Of a stretch of 64,000 bases of DNA, positions 51,464-59,211 are shown in pieces. The position numbers and the translations under genes are program-made. The notes beneath the pieces were generated by a model that worked only from the letters and a program-made list of their open reading frames with translations, did no database searches and was not told where the DNA came from. Where the stretch lies: contig CBDFGO010000003.1 in NCBI GenBank assembly GCA_965247125.1, positions 1,302,001 to 1,366,000 on the forward strand, written 5' to 3'. The stretch comes from CALBJU01 sp965247125 (GTDB lineage Bacteria > Bacteroidota > Rhodothermia > Rhodothermales > UBA10348). How positions within the stretch are numbered: position 1 is the stretch's first letter; each line of letters begins with the position of its first letter.

Positions 51464-52594
51464 CTATCCCGCGACGCGTGTCGCGAGTTCAGGACGGACG
51501 AGATCAGTACCCCAAAGGATATCGAGCGCCCATCGTGTCTGGTAGTTCTCGCGCGAAACGGTCAGACGAAGCGGAAGGCGAGTAACCGGATCGATCGCCG
51601 TCAAGATCAACTGACCGAGGCCGTTTGCTGGCGCTTCGAGCGGACGAACGGCGAGGCCGAACGCGTCGCGATGAAACGCGATATTCACGACGTGATCCGC
51701 TTTAAACGTGATCACCGCGTCGTCAGCCGGAGCTTCAACCAATCCCGGTGAAAAAGCGAGACCCGCAATCGCGTTTCCGGAAGCGGTAGCCGCGGCCGTA
51801 ACGACGTAAGTCTGCGTATCGCCCGCAATCGTAAAGATGTCACCGACGACGACCGTACCCGTAAGGGTGGCCTTATCGATATTCATCGTCTTCGCGCCGA
51901 CGGCCGGCGTTCCGTTTACGAGCGGATTCGCGAGAAGCGTACCCGCCGTATGCGTCGGAATCTGCTGATCGTAGAACCAGTCGAAACCAAGCTTACGCCC
52001 GATTACGCCTTCGATGATCGTACCATCCCGATTCGTGAATCCGGCGTCAGCGAATTCTTTCAGGTTGATTGCGGCTTCTTCCGCGTCGGGATCGAGGATC
52101 ATCCGGCGCGGTGAATTCGGAGACCGCTGAAGATTTAGAATCTTCCGCGCAGCCGTGGCCTCTGAGTAATCAGAACCAAACGGAGTCTGCGCCGCAACGC
52201 CGACGTATCCGTAGATGCCGGTGTATTTGGAGAGAACCGACGCGTTAAGCGCTTCGGCGAGGGCCTTCGCAGCCTCTCCAATATTCATGTTCACGACGCC
52301 TTTGTCGATCTCGCCAAGCTCTTTGTCGGTCAAGAAGAAGTCGGACTTCTTCCAGTTATCGAGCTTGATATCGGCCGTCGCCGCGGTAACATCCGCATTG
52401 GCCGGAGCCGTTACGGAAGGGACAACATCGGTTGCAGTTGCCGCGGACGGAATCTGCATCGAAATGGTTTCGCCCTTCTTCTTGACCTCAGTACCGAAAT
52501 CGGTATTGACAGCGAGGGGCATGACAGTCTGGCCGCGAAGCGTTATTAGCGCCTGCGCCAGAATCTTGGGCATAATAGCTGAATAATCGTTCAT
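51464..52594 (-). CDS. Major capsid protein (P22 coat-like)
   Basis: This 376-residue protein fits the P22-type coat family: N-terminal arm, GTEVKKKGETISMQIPS, SDFFLTDKELGEIDKG, and the insertion domain at about 225-300 (LVNGTPAVGAKTMNIDKATL...VVGDIFTIAGDTQTYVV...PADDAVITF). The end DPVTRLPLRLTVSRENYQTRWALDILWG is typical. It forms the icosahedral shell with the scaffold-like protein encoded upstream. Confidence 0.85.
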   Translation of the reverse strand: MNDYSAIMPKILAQALITLRGQTVMPLAVNTDFGTEVKKKGETISMQIPSAATATDVVPSVTAPANADVTAATADIKLDNWKKSDFFLTDKELGEIDKGVVNMNIGEAAKALAEALNASVLSKYTGIYGYVGVAAQTPFGSDYSEATAARKILNLQRSPNSPRRMILDPDAEEAAINLKEFADAGFTNRDGTIIEGVIGRKLGFDWFYDQQIPTHTAGTLLANPLVNGTPAVGAKTMNIDKATLTGTVVVGDIFTIAGDTQTYVVTAAATASGNAIAGLAFSPGLVEAPADDAVITFKADHVVNIAFHRDAFGLAVRPLEAPANGLGQLILTAIDPVTRLPLRLTVSRENYQTRWALDILWGTDLVRPELATRVAG

Positions 52595-52636
52595 TGGTCT
52601 AGCTTAGATTTGCTGGAGCTAGACCCGCGAAATCGC

Positions 52637-53404
52637 CTATTCGACAACCGTTGTTTCGCCTTTGACAACAGATTCCGGATCCCAATCACCGGACTGCAAG
52701 TCTTCGGTCGTAACTACTTTCGAACCGCTGGCCGCGTTCGGATCACCAGATCCGGACCCTTTCGGGCGTACACGATCAAAGTATTCGAAATTTGGATCTA
52801 GAGGTCGAAGCTGATCGAAAACGTCGCCGGGAGGCGCGTATTTTCCGTCGGTACCAATGACCGGATTACCCTGTTTATCCTCGAAGTAAGGTTCGCCCGA
52901 TTCTTCGTCCTCTTTAAAACGGCCCGCGGCCGTCTTAATGAACTCTGGAATAGGCGAAAACGTCGTTAATAGACTTTCTTTCTTTACTCCTTTGCCCGGA
53001 GCGGCGGCGAGAAGATCGCGATGAAGGTTCCCGGTTCTTTCCTTACCGAGCGCCGTCGTCGTCGAATCGAGTTTCGTCTTCAGAGGCGTTACCTCGCGCA
53101 AACGAACACCGTCTTCGATCTTCTTCCGGTCTTCCGAGCTTATCTGAGCAACAGGCTTTAGGTCAACGTCTAAGGTGATTCCCCGGTTAAGAGCCGCTTG
53201 CTTAAACTGGTTGTCGTCGTCTAGGACTTCGTTCAACGCAGTTCGGTGCTTCGATTTCAAACCTGATAATCTGCCTTCGATCGTACCGTCGAATTGGGTT
53301 TGAGTCATGATGAGGAGCTTTCCTTCCTCATCTCCGACTATCCCTTCGATCTGCTCTCTGTCGATTTCGTGGGTTTCTTCCCCGATTTTTACTTTGAGCT
53401 TCAT
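52637..53404 (-). CDS. Scaffolding-protein candidate
   Basis: The ATG at 53404 gives 255 residues, MKLKVKIGEETHEIDREQIEGIV.... It is charged and helical in its first 110 residues and low-complexity near the end. It lies directly before the coat gene, where scaffolds are encoded. A start at 53440 would add 12 weak residues. It is the first gene of the long leftward late operon. Confidence 0.62.
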   Translation of the reverse strand: MKLKVKIGEETHEIDREQIEGIVGDEEGKLLIMTQTQFDGTIEGRLSGLKSKHRTALNEVLDDDNQFKQAALNRGITLDVDLKPVAQISSEDRKKIEDGVRLREVTPLKTKLDSTTTALGKERTGNLHRDLLAAAPGKGVKKESLLTTFSPIPEFIKTAAGRFKEDEESGEPYFEDKQGNPVIGTDGKYAPPGDVFDQLRPLDPNFEYFDRVRPKGSGSGDPNAASGSKVVTTEDLQSGDWDPESVVKGETTVVE

Positions 53405-53892
53405 GCCTGTCGTTTTAGAATGCGGGGTGACAGTTAGCACCCTACTCCCCCTGATACAATTAATCCCTTTTCATTTGCCGTCGAGGTATCCGGCCGCGGA
53501 CGCTAAGGTTTATCCGGTACGGAATCGAATTCGGAGCGGTAGTAAGGACCACTTATTGGGTCGTGCTACCGCCCCGTTTTCGAAGTTCTTGGCCGTCAGA
53601 CCGAGACCCGTCGAGGGAAATGGTACGGCCTATGAGAAAATAAAACAACTCTTCGAGTAGTTTTTCTTCTGGTTTCGTTTCCTTTTTCTACTCGATGCGT
53701 TACTTTCGCCAACGTAAGAATTAAAAAAGTGACCGGCGCGGACGGTCCCTTTCTTGCCGCGATACCCGTCAACCGTGCGGTAATTCGGCGTCGGCGGTAT
53801 TCCCGTCCAACGCAATGCAAGGAATCTTCGGCGAACGAACGACCGAACTTCGTCCGCGCCGCGTCGCCTCTTAAATAACCACGAGGTACGCC
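53405..53892. promoter_or_regulatory. Divergent control region, no protein gene
   Basis: It separates the leftward late operon from rightward genes. On the minus strand TTGTAT and TAACTG are 17 bp apart just before the scaffold gene and could be a late promoter. GCGGTAG (53536-53542) pairs with CTACCGC (53566-53572), followed by CCCGTTTT. TCGAGTAG (53653-53660) pairs with CTACTCGA (53688-53695) around a T-rich loop. A leader element lies at 53875-53884. No frame looks coding. Confidence 0.45.
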
Positions 53893-54972
53893 ATGACTAC
53901 GAACGATTCGACAGCCGTCGAGGAAGAAACCACTGTTGTAGATGAAACCGCCAACTCCGATGTAATCGAAGAAGGGCCCATCGAAGAAGAACCGGTTAGC
54001 GGCGACGGCGCAGTCGTAGAGGCCGAAGAACCCGCTTCCGAACACCGCGAATACGAGAGCGTCCGAACGCTCGTCGAGTTCGAAGACTCTGAAATCGTCG
54101 AAAAGGCGAAGACGGCCGCGACGCTTCAGTCCGAAGTCAAATCGCTTGAGCTCAGTAAGAAGGAGAAGAACGATAAGTATAAGTCCGCGATCGATGACCG
54201 GACCAACTCGATCAAGTCTCTCCTATCGCAGATCGGCGAGGGCGGTACGTTCCAGAACGTCGAATGCTACGTCGTAAAGAATCACGACGACGAAGTCCGC
54301 GAATACTATTCCGTCGACGGGGATAAACTGATCAAGACCGAGCCCTTCGGATTCGCCGATCGTCAACGCGGCCTATTCGAACTCGAACAGGAAAACGGCC
54401 GTCGAGAAGAAAAGGCGGAATGGGACGAACTCGCCACGACCGCGAAGAAGTGGCTATTCGAAAACGATTGCGACGAATCGAGTATAGATGACTACTCGGA
54501 CGCGAAATTCCAGAAGCCGTTTGGAGCGCTGAGCGGCGCCGAGCTAATCGAAATCATTCAGTCGTTCGATCCGGAGTTCGGAATGGAAGAGGCGGATGAG
54601 TTTGACCCACACGCCGTGGAAGACACCGGCGAGGATACGTACGTAGAAGGTCCGTACGCGCAGGGTGAGGATCCGCCCGCTAACCCGGCGATCGATTACG
54701 AATCCAAGACGATTCGACTTCTCGTAGAGGACGAAGACGGTCCGATTACAGCGGATCAGATTCGCGCGATTCGCTCCTACGCCGATCCGAAAAACCTCTC
54801 GATCGAGTACCTAAACGGCTCATGCCTCGACGAATTCGGTAAAGACTTCTCGGATATATGCCAAGGTGAAGCAGCTATCCTGTTTCAGGCGATACGCTCT
54901 GCGGAGCCTAACGAAGTCGGATCCTCCGACGTCGACGACACACTCGGCCCCGCCGACGAAGACTCCTTCTAG
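53893..54972 (+). CDS. Very acidic phage protein
   Basis: This 359-residue protein has an acidic N-terminus (about 9-65) and acidic C-terminal half (about 160-260, 340-359). The middle (about 70-150) has KAKTAATLQSEVKSLELSKKEKNDKYKSAIDDRTNSIKSLLSQI, then TFQNVECYVVKNHDDEVREYYSVDG. That helical pair plus beta-hairpin recurs in small phage early proteins. The acid content suggests a DNA mimic or histone-like binding, but this is speculation. It has a leader element and starts the rightward unit. Confidence 0.6.
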   Translation: MTTNDSTAVEEETTVVDETANSDVIEEGPIEEEPVSGDGAVVEAEEPASEHREYESVRTLVEFEDSEIVEKAKTAATLQSEVKSLELSKKEKNDKYKSAIDDRTNSIKSLLSQIGEGGTFQNVECYVVKNHDDEVREYYSVDGDKLIKTEPFGFADRQRGLFELEQENGRREEKAEWDELATTAKKWLFENDCDESSIDDYSDAKFQKPFGALSGAELIEIIQSFDPEFGMEEADEFDPHAVEDTGEDTYVEGPYAQGEDPPANPAIDYESKTIRLLVEDEDGPITADQIRAIRSYADPKNLSIEYLNGSCLDEFGKDFSDICQGEAAILFQAIRSAEPNEVGSSDVDDTLGPADEDSF

Positions 54973-54974
54973 CT

Positions 54975-55355
54975 ATGGATAGGCTCGAAATAGAACGCCT
55001 ATCCGCGAAGGACGTCGCCGAAATGATCGACGAGGCCGTCGCCGAACGAATGAAGCCGATTCTCGAATTCGTTTCTCTCGTTGAAGAACGACTAACGAAG
55101 TCGCGTCGCGCTATTCGCCCCGAAGAAATCGCACGCGATTGGTTCGGTGGGCGGATTAAGGCGAAAACGGTTCGGGAGTTCATAAATCGCGACGTCGACC
55201 CGCTTCCGGCTTCAAAGATAGGTCAGACGTGGTTCGTCGACGAAGACGACCTCGCGGAATGGCTTCTTAGGAACCGGGCGGATCGAAAGCTTCGACTAGT
55301 AACGGGCGACGGTCATTCGGCGAAGATTCACGATATGCGTCCCTCGCGAAACTAA
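54975..55355 (+). CDS. Helix-turn-helix protein, excisionase candidate
   Basis: This 126-residue protein has a helical N-terminus (1-45) and a winged helix (about 46-105): RPEEIARDWFGGRIKAKTVREFINRDVDPLPASKIGQTWFVDEDDLAEWL. The last part is the typical MerR-like/excisionase wing. It lies near the integrase, so a role in excision is plausible. It follows the acidic gene by two bases. Confidence 0.65.
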   Translation: MDRLEIERLSAKDVAEMIDEAVAERMKPILEFVSLVEERLTKSRRAIRPEEIARDWFGGRIKAKTVREFINRDVDPLPASKIGQTWFVDEDDLAEWLLRNRADRKLRLVTGDGHSAKIHDMRPSRN

Positions 55356-55358
55356 AAC

Positions 55359-55523
55359 TTCCGGCGGCGGCGGTAAGCCCTAGGCGCCATTGAACACGGC
55401 GATAAGTACGGACCAGCGGCACAATTCTGATGGGAAGCCGCACGAATGCAACGCCGTACCTATAAAGTGCGATCTATTACGTGTGCATCGCGTACCTCGA
55501 AATCGCTCTTGCCGCCGCCGGAA
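55359..55523 (+). ncRNA. Candidate structured RNA closed by a 13-bp perfect stem
   Basis: TTCCGGCGGCGGC (55359-55371) pairs perfectly with GCCGCCGCCGGAA (55511-55523). Inside are GTACGG/CCGTAC (55406-55411, 55454-55459) enclosing GCGGC/GCCGC (55416-55420, 55437-55441), and GUGCGAU/AUCGCGU (55467-55473, 55487-55493). There is no coding frame across it. It lies between the excisionase candidate and the next gene, directly before a leader element. It could be a free RNA or a leader structure. Confidence 0.5.
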
Positions 55524-55542
55524 CTCTAAATAAACCACGACG

Positions 55543-56184
55543 ATGAAAGAACGACCAATCCTATTTAGCGGACCGATGGTTCGCGCTATTCTCGAAGGCC
55601 GGAAGACTCAGACGCGCCGCGTCGTTACTCAGAAAGACGCCCTCGAATGGCTTCGACCGGGGATGTTCACGAGCGAATTCGTCGCCTCAAAAGAAAACGG
55701 ACTATCCCCCCTCGGTTATGCGGGAGACCGACTTTACGTGAGAGAAACCTGGGCTGCTCCTTGGGACTATGATAATTCTAAGCCGTCCGAAATAAACATT
55801 TCCGACGGACTGAAGGTGTGGTTCCGCGCCGACGGCGACTGGCCCCGCGGAGATAATGAGACGGCCGCGCGCAACGGGTGCGGCCGTTGGAGGCCGTCAA
55901 TTCATATGCCTAAAACGGCGTCCCGTATCTGGCTAGAAGTGGTCGATATCCGGGTAGAGCGAATTCGGGATATTTCCGAGCGCAATGCCGTAGCCGTAGG
56001 GCTCTACAACACCGCCGACCACACTTTTCCGATGTGGACTGCTGGAGAGGGCTACAAGGAGCATTTCGAATTCCCCCGATCGGCGTTTATCGAACTATGG
56101 GATTCGCTCAACGAAAAGCGGGGATTCGGATTCGAAACCAATCCTTGGGTCTGGGCAGTCGCGTTTAAGCGGGTTCAGATCTAG
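55543..56184 (+). CDS. ASCH/PUA-like phage protein
   Basis: This 213-residue protein begins ERPILFSGPMVRAILEGRKTQTRRVV, then YAGDRLYVRETWAAPW and SRIWLEVVDIRVERIRDISERNAVAVG. This is the pattern of a common phage protein with an ASCH/PUA-type fold, of uncertain function (RNA or modified-base binding is suggested for the fold). The leader element lies two bases before the ATG. Conserved GYKEHFEFPRSAFIELWDSLNEKRGFGFETNPWVW closes it. Confidence 0.78.
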   Translation: MKERPILFSGPMVRAILEGRKTQTRRVVTQKDALEWLRPGMFTSEFVASKENGLSPLGYAGDRLYVRETWAAPWDYDNSKPSEINISDGLKVWFRADGDWPRGDNETAARNGCGRWRPSIHMPKTASRIWLEVVDIRVERIRDISERNAVAVGLYNTADHTFPMWTAGEGYKEHFEFPRSAFIELWDSLNEKRGFGFETNPWVWAVAFKRVQI

Positions 56185-56212
56185 CGAAATCCTCGTCGCC
56201 TGAACTACTTAA

Positions 56213-57043
56213 ATGAGTATGGAACCCACTATTCAAAGACCGGCCCTTCGGTATCACGGCGGTAAATGGATGCTCGCGGATTGGATTATCGGCCACTTCC
56301 CAGATCACCGGATCTACGTCGAGCCGTTCGGTGGTGCCGGATCGGTCCTCTTTCGAAAACGACGATCCTACTCCGAAGTCTTCAACGATCTCGATTCGTT
56401 GATCGTCAATTTCTTCCGGGTTCTTCGAGATCAGCCCGACGATCTTATACGGAAGATCGAACTGACGCCGTTTTCGCGGCAAGAGTATACCGATGCGAGA
56501 GCCGACGTAGACGACCCTGTAGAATCAGCCCGTCAGATCGCTATTCTTTCGGGAATGGGCTTCGGATCTTCCGCGGCCACACGTCAGCATAAATCGGGAT
56601 TCCGAAATCATGCTACCCGCGATAGGATAACGCCGGCACATGATTGGGCCACATATCCGGTCGCGCTCCGGAAAATTGTAGAGAGAATTCGAGGCGTTAT
56701 TATCGAGAACCGACCAGCGACCGAGGTAATTAAAATCTTCGATCGGCCCGAAACGCTCTTTTATATCGACCCGCCGTATCTACCGAGTCTTAGAAATAGC
56801 CGTTTCGAATACCGCCACGAAATGACCGAAGAGGATCACATAGAGCTTGCCGAGATCCTTAGAGCGACAAAGGGCGAAGTCGTGCTATCTGGCTACGCGA
56901 GCCCCTTATACGATGAACTGTATTCGGGGTGGGAAAAACGCGGAAAGGTATCTCAAAAGGCGAGCGGGACGTCCGCTATTGAGAGTCTATGGATTAAGAA
57001 TATCGGTCGCCGCCGGCAAGGAAGTCTCTTCCCCGGATCCTGA
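56213..57043 (+). CDS. Adenine-specific DNA methyltransferase (Dam/D12 class)
   Basis: This 276-residue protein methylates N6 of adenine. It has LRYHGGKWMLADWI (about 11-24), motif I YVEPFGGAGSVLF (about 40-52), the D12-type insert and catalytic DPPY in FYIDPPYLP (about 183-191). It is nearly complete for the family. Its last 57 bp overlap the convergent integrase. Together with the C5 enzyme it gives the phage two kinds of DNA modification. Confidence 0.9.
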   Translation: MSMEPTIQRPALRYHGGKWMLADWIIGHFPDHRIYVEPFGGAGSVLFRKRRSYSEVFNDLDSLIVNFFRVLRDQPDDLIRKIELTPFSRQEYTDARADVDDPVESARQIAILSGMGFGSSAATRQHKSGFRNHATRDRITPAHDWATYPVALRKIVERIRGVIIENRPATEVIKIFDRPETLFYIDPPYLPSLRNSRFEYRHEMTEEDHIELAEILRATKGEVVLSGYASPLYDELYSGWEKRGKVSQKASGTSAIESLWIKNIGRRRQGSLFPGS

Positions 57044-58288
57044 CGAAACGTAGAAAAACGGTAGCGCCCGAAGCTTATCGTCGAGCCCCGTCCTTCCGAA
57101 CTTCCGGATATACGTTTCGGTCTGCTTCTCCGAAGAATGCCGAAATAGGTTCTGAATCTCTTTCGTCGTCAGGCCGGCTTCGAGCATCGCGTCCGCTATC
57201 GAATGCCTCGCTACGTGCGTCGATAGACGGATGCTTTCGAGACCCGCGAGGACGGCGATCTTTTTCAGGTACTTGTTCGCGAGTGAGTTCGCGCGGCTTC
57301 TCGCGCGCTGATACGATTCTTCGTCTACGAGCGCCGATTCCTGAATCATATCGAATATCAATCCGTCCGGTTTCTTCCGAAATTGAAGGCGAGATTCTAG
57401 GATTCGACAGGCGACTTCCGGGAGAGGCATCATTACCGTTTTACCGGTCTTCTTCATTTTGTACCGGATAAACCACCAGTCACCACGGAATTCGACCTCA
57501 GACCAACGAAGGCGTATTATATCCGAGAAGCGAATCCCCCACGCGTAGAACTGAAATAGAAACCTGTCTCGGACCTTCTCGATCAGTCCGTCGAGCCGTA
57601 TATCCTGAATCGCGAATATCTCATCGATAGGAAGCGGATCGACGTCGGCGTCTTCCCACTTTAGCTGAATATGGATGAACGGGTTATCTGCGTAGTCCAT
57701 TTTCCGATCAGCGATCGCGAACTTGATAAAGGTCCGAATGATTTCAGCCGCCTTAGAGGACGTATTTAAATTATTCCCACGGACCTCCCGGCAGAACGTT
57801 ATAAAGTCGCGAATGACCTTCGGCGTGAACTCGTCGAAATGGAGAATCCCCTTCTTCTTCGTGCCCTTTAGATATTCCTCGAATTTATTCAGCGCCTTTT
57901 GATACGACTTAAACGTCGACCATTGTCCGCGGCGGCGGTATCCGTCAACGAGTTCGCGAGCGTACGTAACGAAGTCTTCCTCCGGCCCCGACTCCCCTTC
58001 GAGTTCTTCCTTAATCTTCGCGACCGATATCCGGCGACCGGCGCGTATCATTTCGGATAGAAGTCGCTTCGCTTCGGTCTTACGTTCTTCGAGATGATCG
58101 TTTATTGAAACGAAGTCCGGATGCGTCTTTCGAACCTCTTCGGAAATCGGATTCCAGTCTTTTAATCGGACGGCGGCTTCGAGACGAATTCGGGCTCGAT
58201 TCGTTTTATGGCGGATCAGAAGGTAGAGCGGAATTTCGCCGTTCGGACGGATTTTATCTCGTCGAAGCTCGATTCTCACTTTCGCCAT
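56987..58288 (-). CDS. int: Tyrosine integrase of the prophage
   Basis: This 433-residue recombinase has an Arm-DNA-binding domain (about 1-90, EIPLYLLIRHKTNRARIRLEAAVRLKDWNP), a SAM-like core-binding domain (about 115-210) and a catalytic domain. It shows YAWGIRFSDIIRLRWSEV with the first Arg, STHVARHSIADAML (H-x2-R), LFRHSS and the nucleophile Tyr in TETYIRKFG. This is the Bacteroidota-type layout. It lies beside attR, reading away from it, and should recombine attP with tRNA-Phe. Confidence 0.93.
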   Translation of the reverse strand: MAKVRIELRRDKIRPNGEIPLYLLIRHKTNRARIRLEAAVRLKDWNPISEEVRKTHPDFVSINDHLEERKTEAKRLLSEMIRAGRRISVAKIKEELEGESGPEEDFVTYARELVDGYRRRGQWSTFKSYQKALNKFEEYLKGTKKKGILHFDEFTPKVIRDFITFCREVRGNNLNTSSKAAEIIRTFIKFAIADRKMDYADNPFIHIQLKWEDADVDPLPIDEIFAIQDIRLDGLIEKVRDRFLFQFYAWGIRFSDIIRLRWSEVEFRGDWWFIRYKMKKTGKTVMMPLPEVACRILESRLQFRKKPDGLIFDMIQESALVDEESYQRARSRANSLANKYLKKIAVLAGLESIRLSTHVARHSIADAMLEAGLTTKEIQNLFRHSSEKQTETYIRKFGRTGLDDKLRALPFFYVSSGSGEETSLPAATDILNP

Positions 58289-58306
58289 GGGAAATTGGCC
58301 CGGTCA

Positions 58307-58324
58307 GGTGGCTACAGAGGTGGC
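58307..58324. promoter_or_regulatory. Candidate integrase arm-type site, attR side
   Basis: GGTGGCTACAGAGGTGGC differs by one base from 8262-8279 and has the same orientation. It lies between the integrase start and attR. The rest of 58289-58451 shows no other feature. Confidence 0.55.
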
Positions 58325-58451
58325 TATTTTTGAATCCGAAATGAATACGAACGCGTCAGGAGCGTATTAATAGCCGTTCGCGAAGGTACGATAATCGCCA
58401 CCCAGATATCAATTCCGACAGAAAGCGGCTTAAAACGGACGGAATGGCCCG

Positions 58452-58467
58452 TTCCGCCCCTGACCAC
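58452..58467. repeat. attR core of the prophage
   Basis: It is the exact copy of the 16-bp attL core. It continues CACGG, giving GACC-A-CCA, the original encoded 3' end of tRNA-Phe. Confidence 0.93.
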
Positions 58468-58544
58468 CACGGCGCTACTCATGCGCTGAACTGTTCCTTT
58501 CAGACAGGTCGACTGCGCTCCACGATTTCCTCAAGATCCAAGAG

Positions 58545-58574
58545 TTGCACACGGCTTGGAAGCGACCGTATCTT
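58545..58574 (+). promoter_or_regulatory. Probable promoter of tRNA-Asp
   Basis: TTGCAC (58545-58550) and TATCTT (58569-58574) are separated by 18 bp, 26 bp before the tRNA. Confidence 0.5.
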
Positions 58575-58600
58575 TTCGGCCGCTTCAACAGGGAGCAATT

Positions 58601-58678
58601 GGTCCGGTAGTTCAGTTTGGTTAGAACGCCTGCCTGTCACGCAGGAGGTCGCGAGTTCGAGTCTCGTCCGGACCGCCA
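58601..58678 (+). tRNA. tRNA-Asp (GTC)
   Basis: GGTCCGG pairs with CCGGACC; the anticodon GTC (58636-58638) lies in loop CTGTCAC between GCCTG/CAGG-type stems. The discriminator is G and CCA is encoded (58676-58678). It lies about 130 bp after attR and is host DNA. Confidence 0.96.
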
Positions 58679-58791
58679 TTTAAGCCCTGATGCATTTGAA
58701 AATGTGTCAGGGCTTTGTCGTTTCAGGTGGTGATTGCTCATCCGACGTTCAGAGACCATATTGCAGCGACCGCAATAAGCCGCACATCAAA

Positions 58792-59211
58792 ATGACCGAG
58801 TTAAAAACCAAGAAGAATGACGCGTCCGTTGCCGAATTCCTGGAAGCGGTAGAAAATGAGGATCGGCGAAGCGATTCCTACGACGTGTTAAAGATCATGG
58901 AGGAGATCACGGGTGAACCGGCAAAAATGTGGGGAGCCACAATAGTCGGCTTCGGCTCGTATCACTACGTTTATGCATCAGGTAAAGAGGGTGACTGGAT
59001 GGTGACCGGATTTTCTCCTCGAAAGCAGGCAATGACTCTGTACATCATGGCAGGCTTCGATCGCCACGATGAGTTGATGGCCCAGCTCGGCAAATTCACG
59101 ATCGGAAAATCATGCCTGTATCTGAAGCGTCTTTCCGATGTTGATGAATTCGTGTTGCGAGAACTGATTACGGCATCATGCGACCATATGAAAACACTCT
59201 ATCCTGTATGA
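58792..59211 (+). CDS. DUF1801 domain protein
   Basis: The ATG at 58792 gives 139 residues. SVAEFLEAVENEDRRSDSYDVLKIMEEITGEPAKMWGATIVGFGSYHY and RKQAMTLYIMAGFDRHDELMAQLGKFTIGKSCLYLKRLSDVD are typical of DUF1801 (YdhG-like, iron-chaperone-type fold). The exact role is not known. The stop overlaps the start of the sulfatase (ATGA), an unusual neighbour for this family. Confidence 0.85.
   Translation: MTELKTKKNDASVAEFLEAVENEDRRSDSYDVLKIMEEITGEPAKMWGATIVGFGSYHYVYASGKEGDWMVTGFSPRKQAMTLYIMAGFDRHDELMAQLGKFTIGKSCLYLKRLSDVDEFVLRELITASCDHMKTLYPV

Larger units (their letters stand above)
8186..58467. mobile_element. Tailed temperate prophage (siphovirus-type), about 50.3 kb, integrated in tRNA-Phe
   Basis: It is bounded by the 16-bp att cores and flanked internally by a shared 18-bp candidate arm site. 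It contains tyrosine integrase, repressor, replication and recombination genes, terminase, portal, P22-like coat protein, tail tape measure, tail tip, lysis genes and DNA methyltransferases. Most genes look intact. Known damage is an IS256-like insertion at 31506 and an 11-bp duplication at 38036-38057. Neither falls in a recognised capsid or replication gene, so induction cannot be excluded. Confidence 0.95.

Noticed and set aside
53641..53700. Rho-independent terminator at AACTCTTCGAGTAGTTTTT
   Set aside because: The stem is only four base pairs; the larger TCGAGTAG/CTACTCGA stem has its T-run inside the loop, so it is not a normal terminator.
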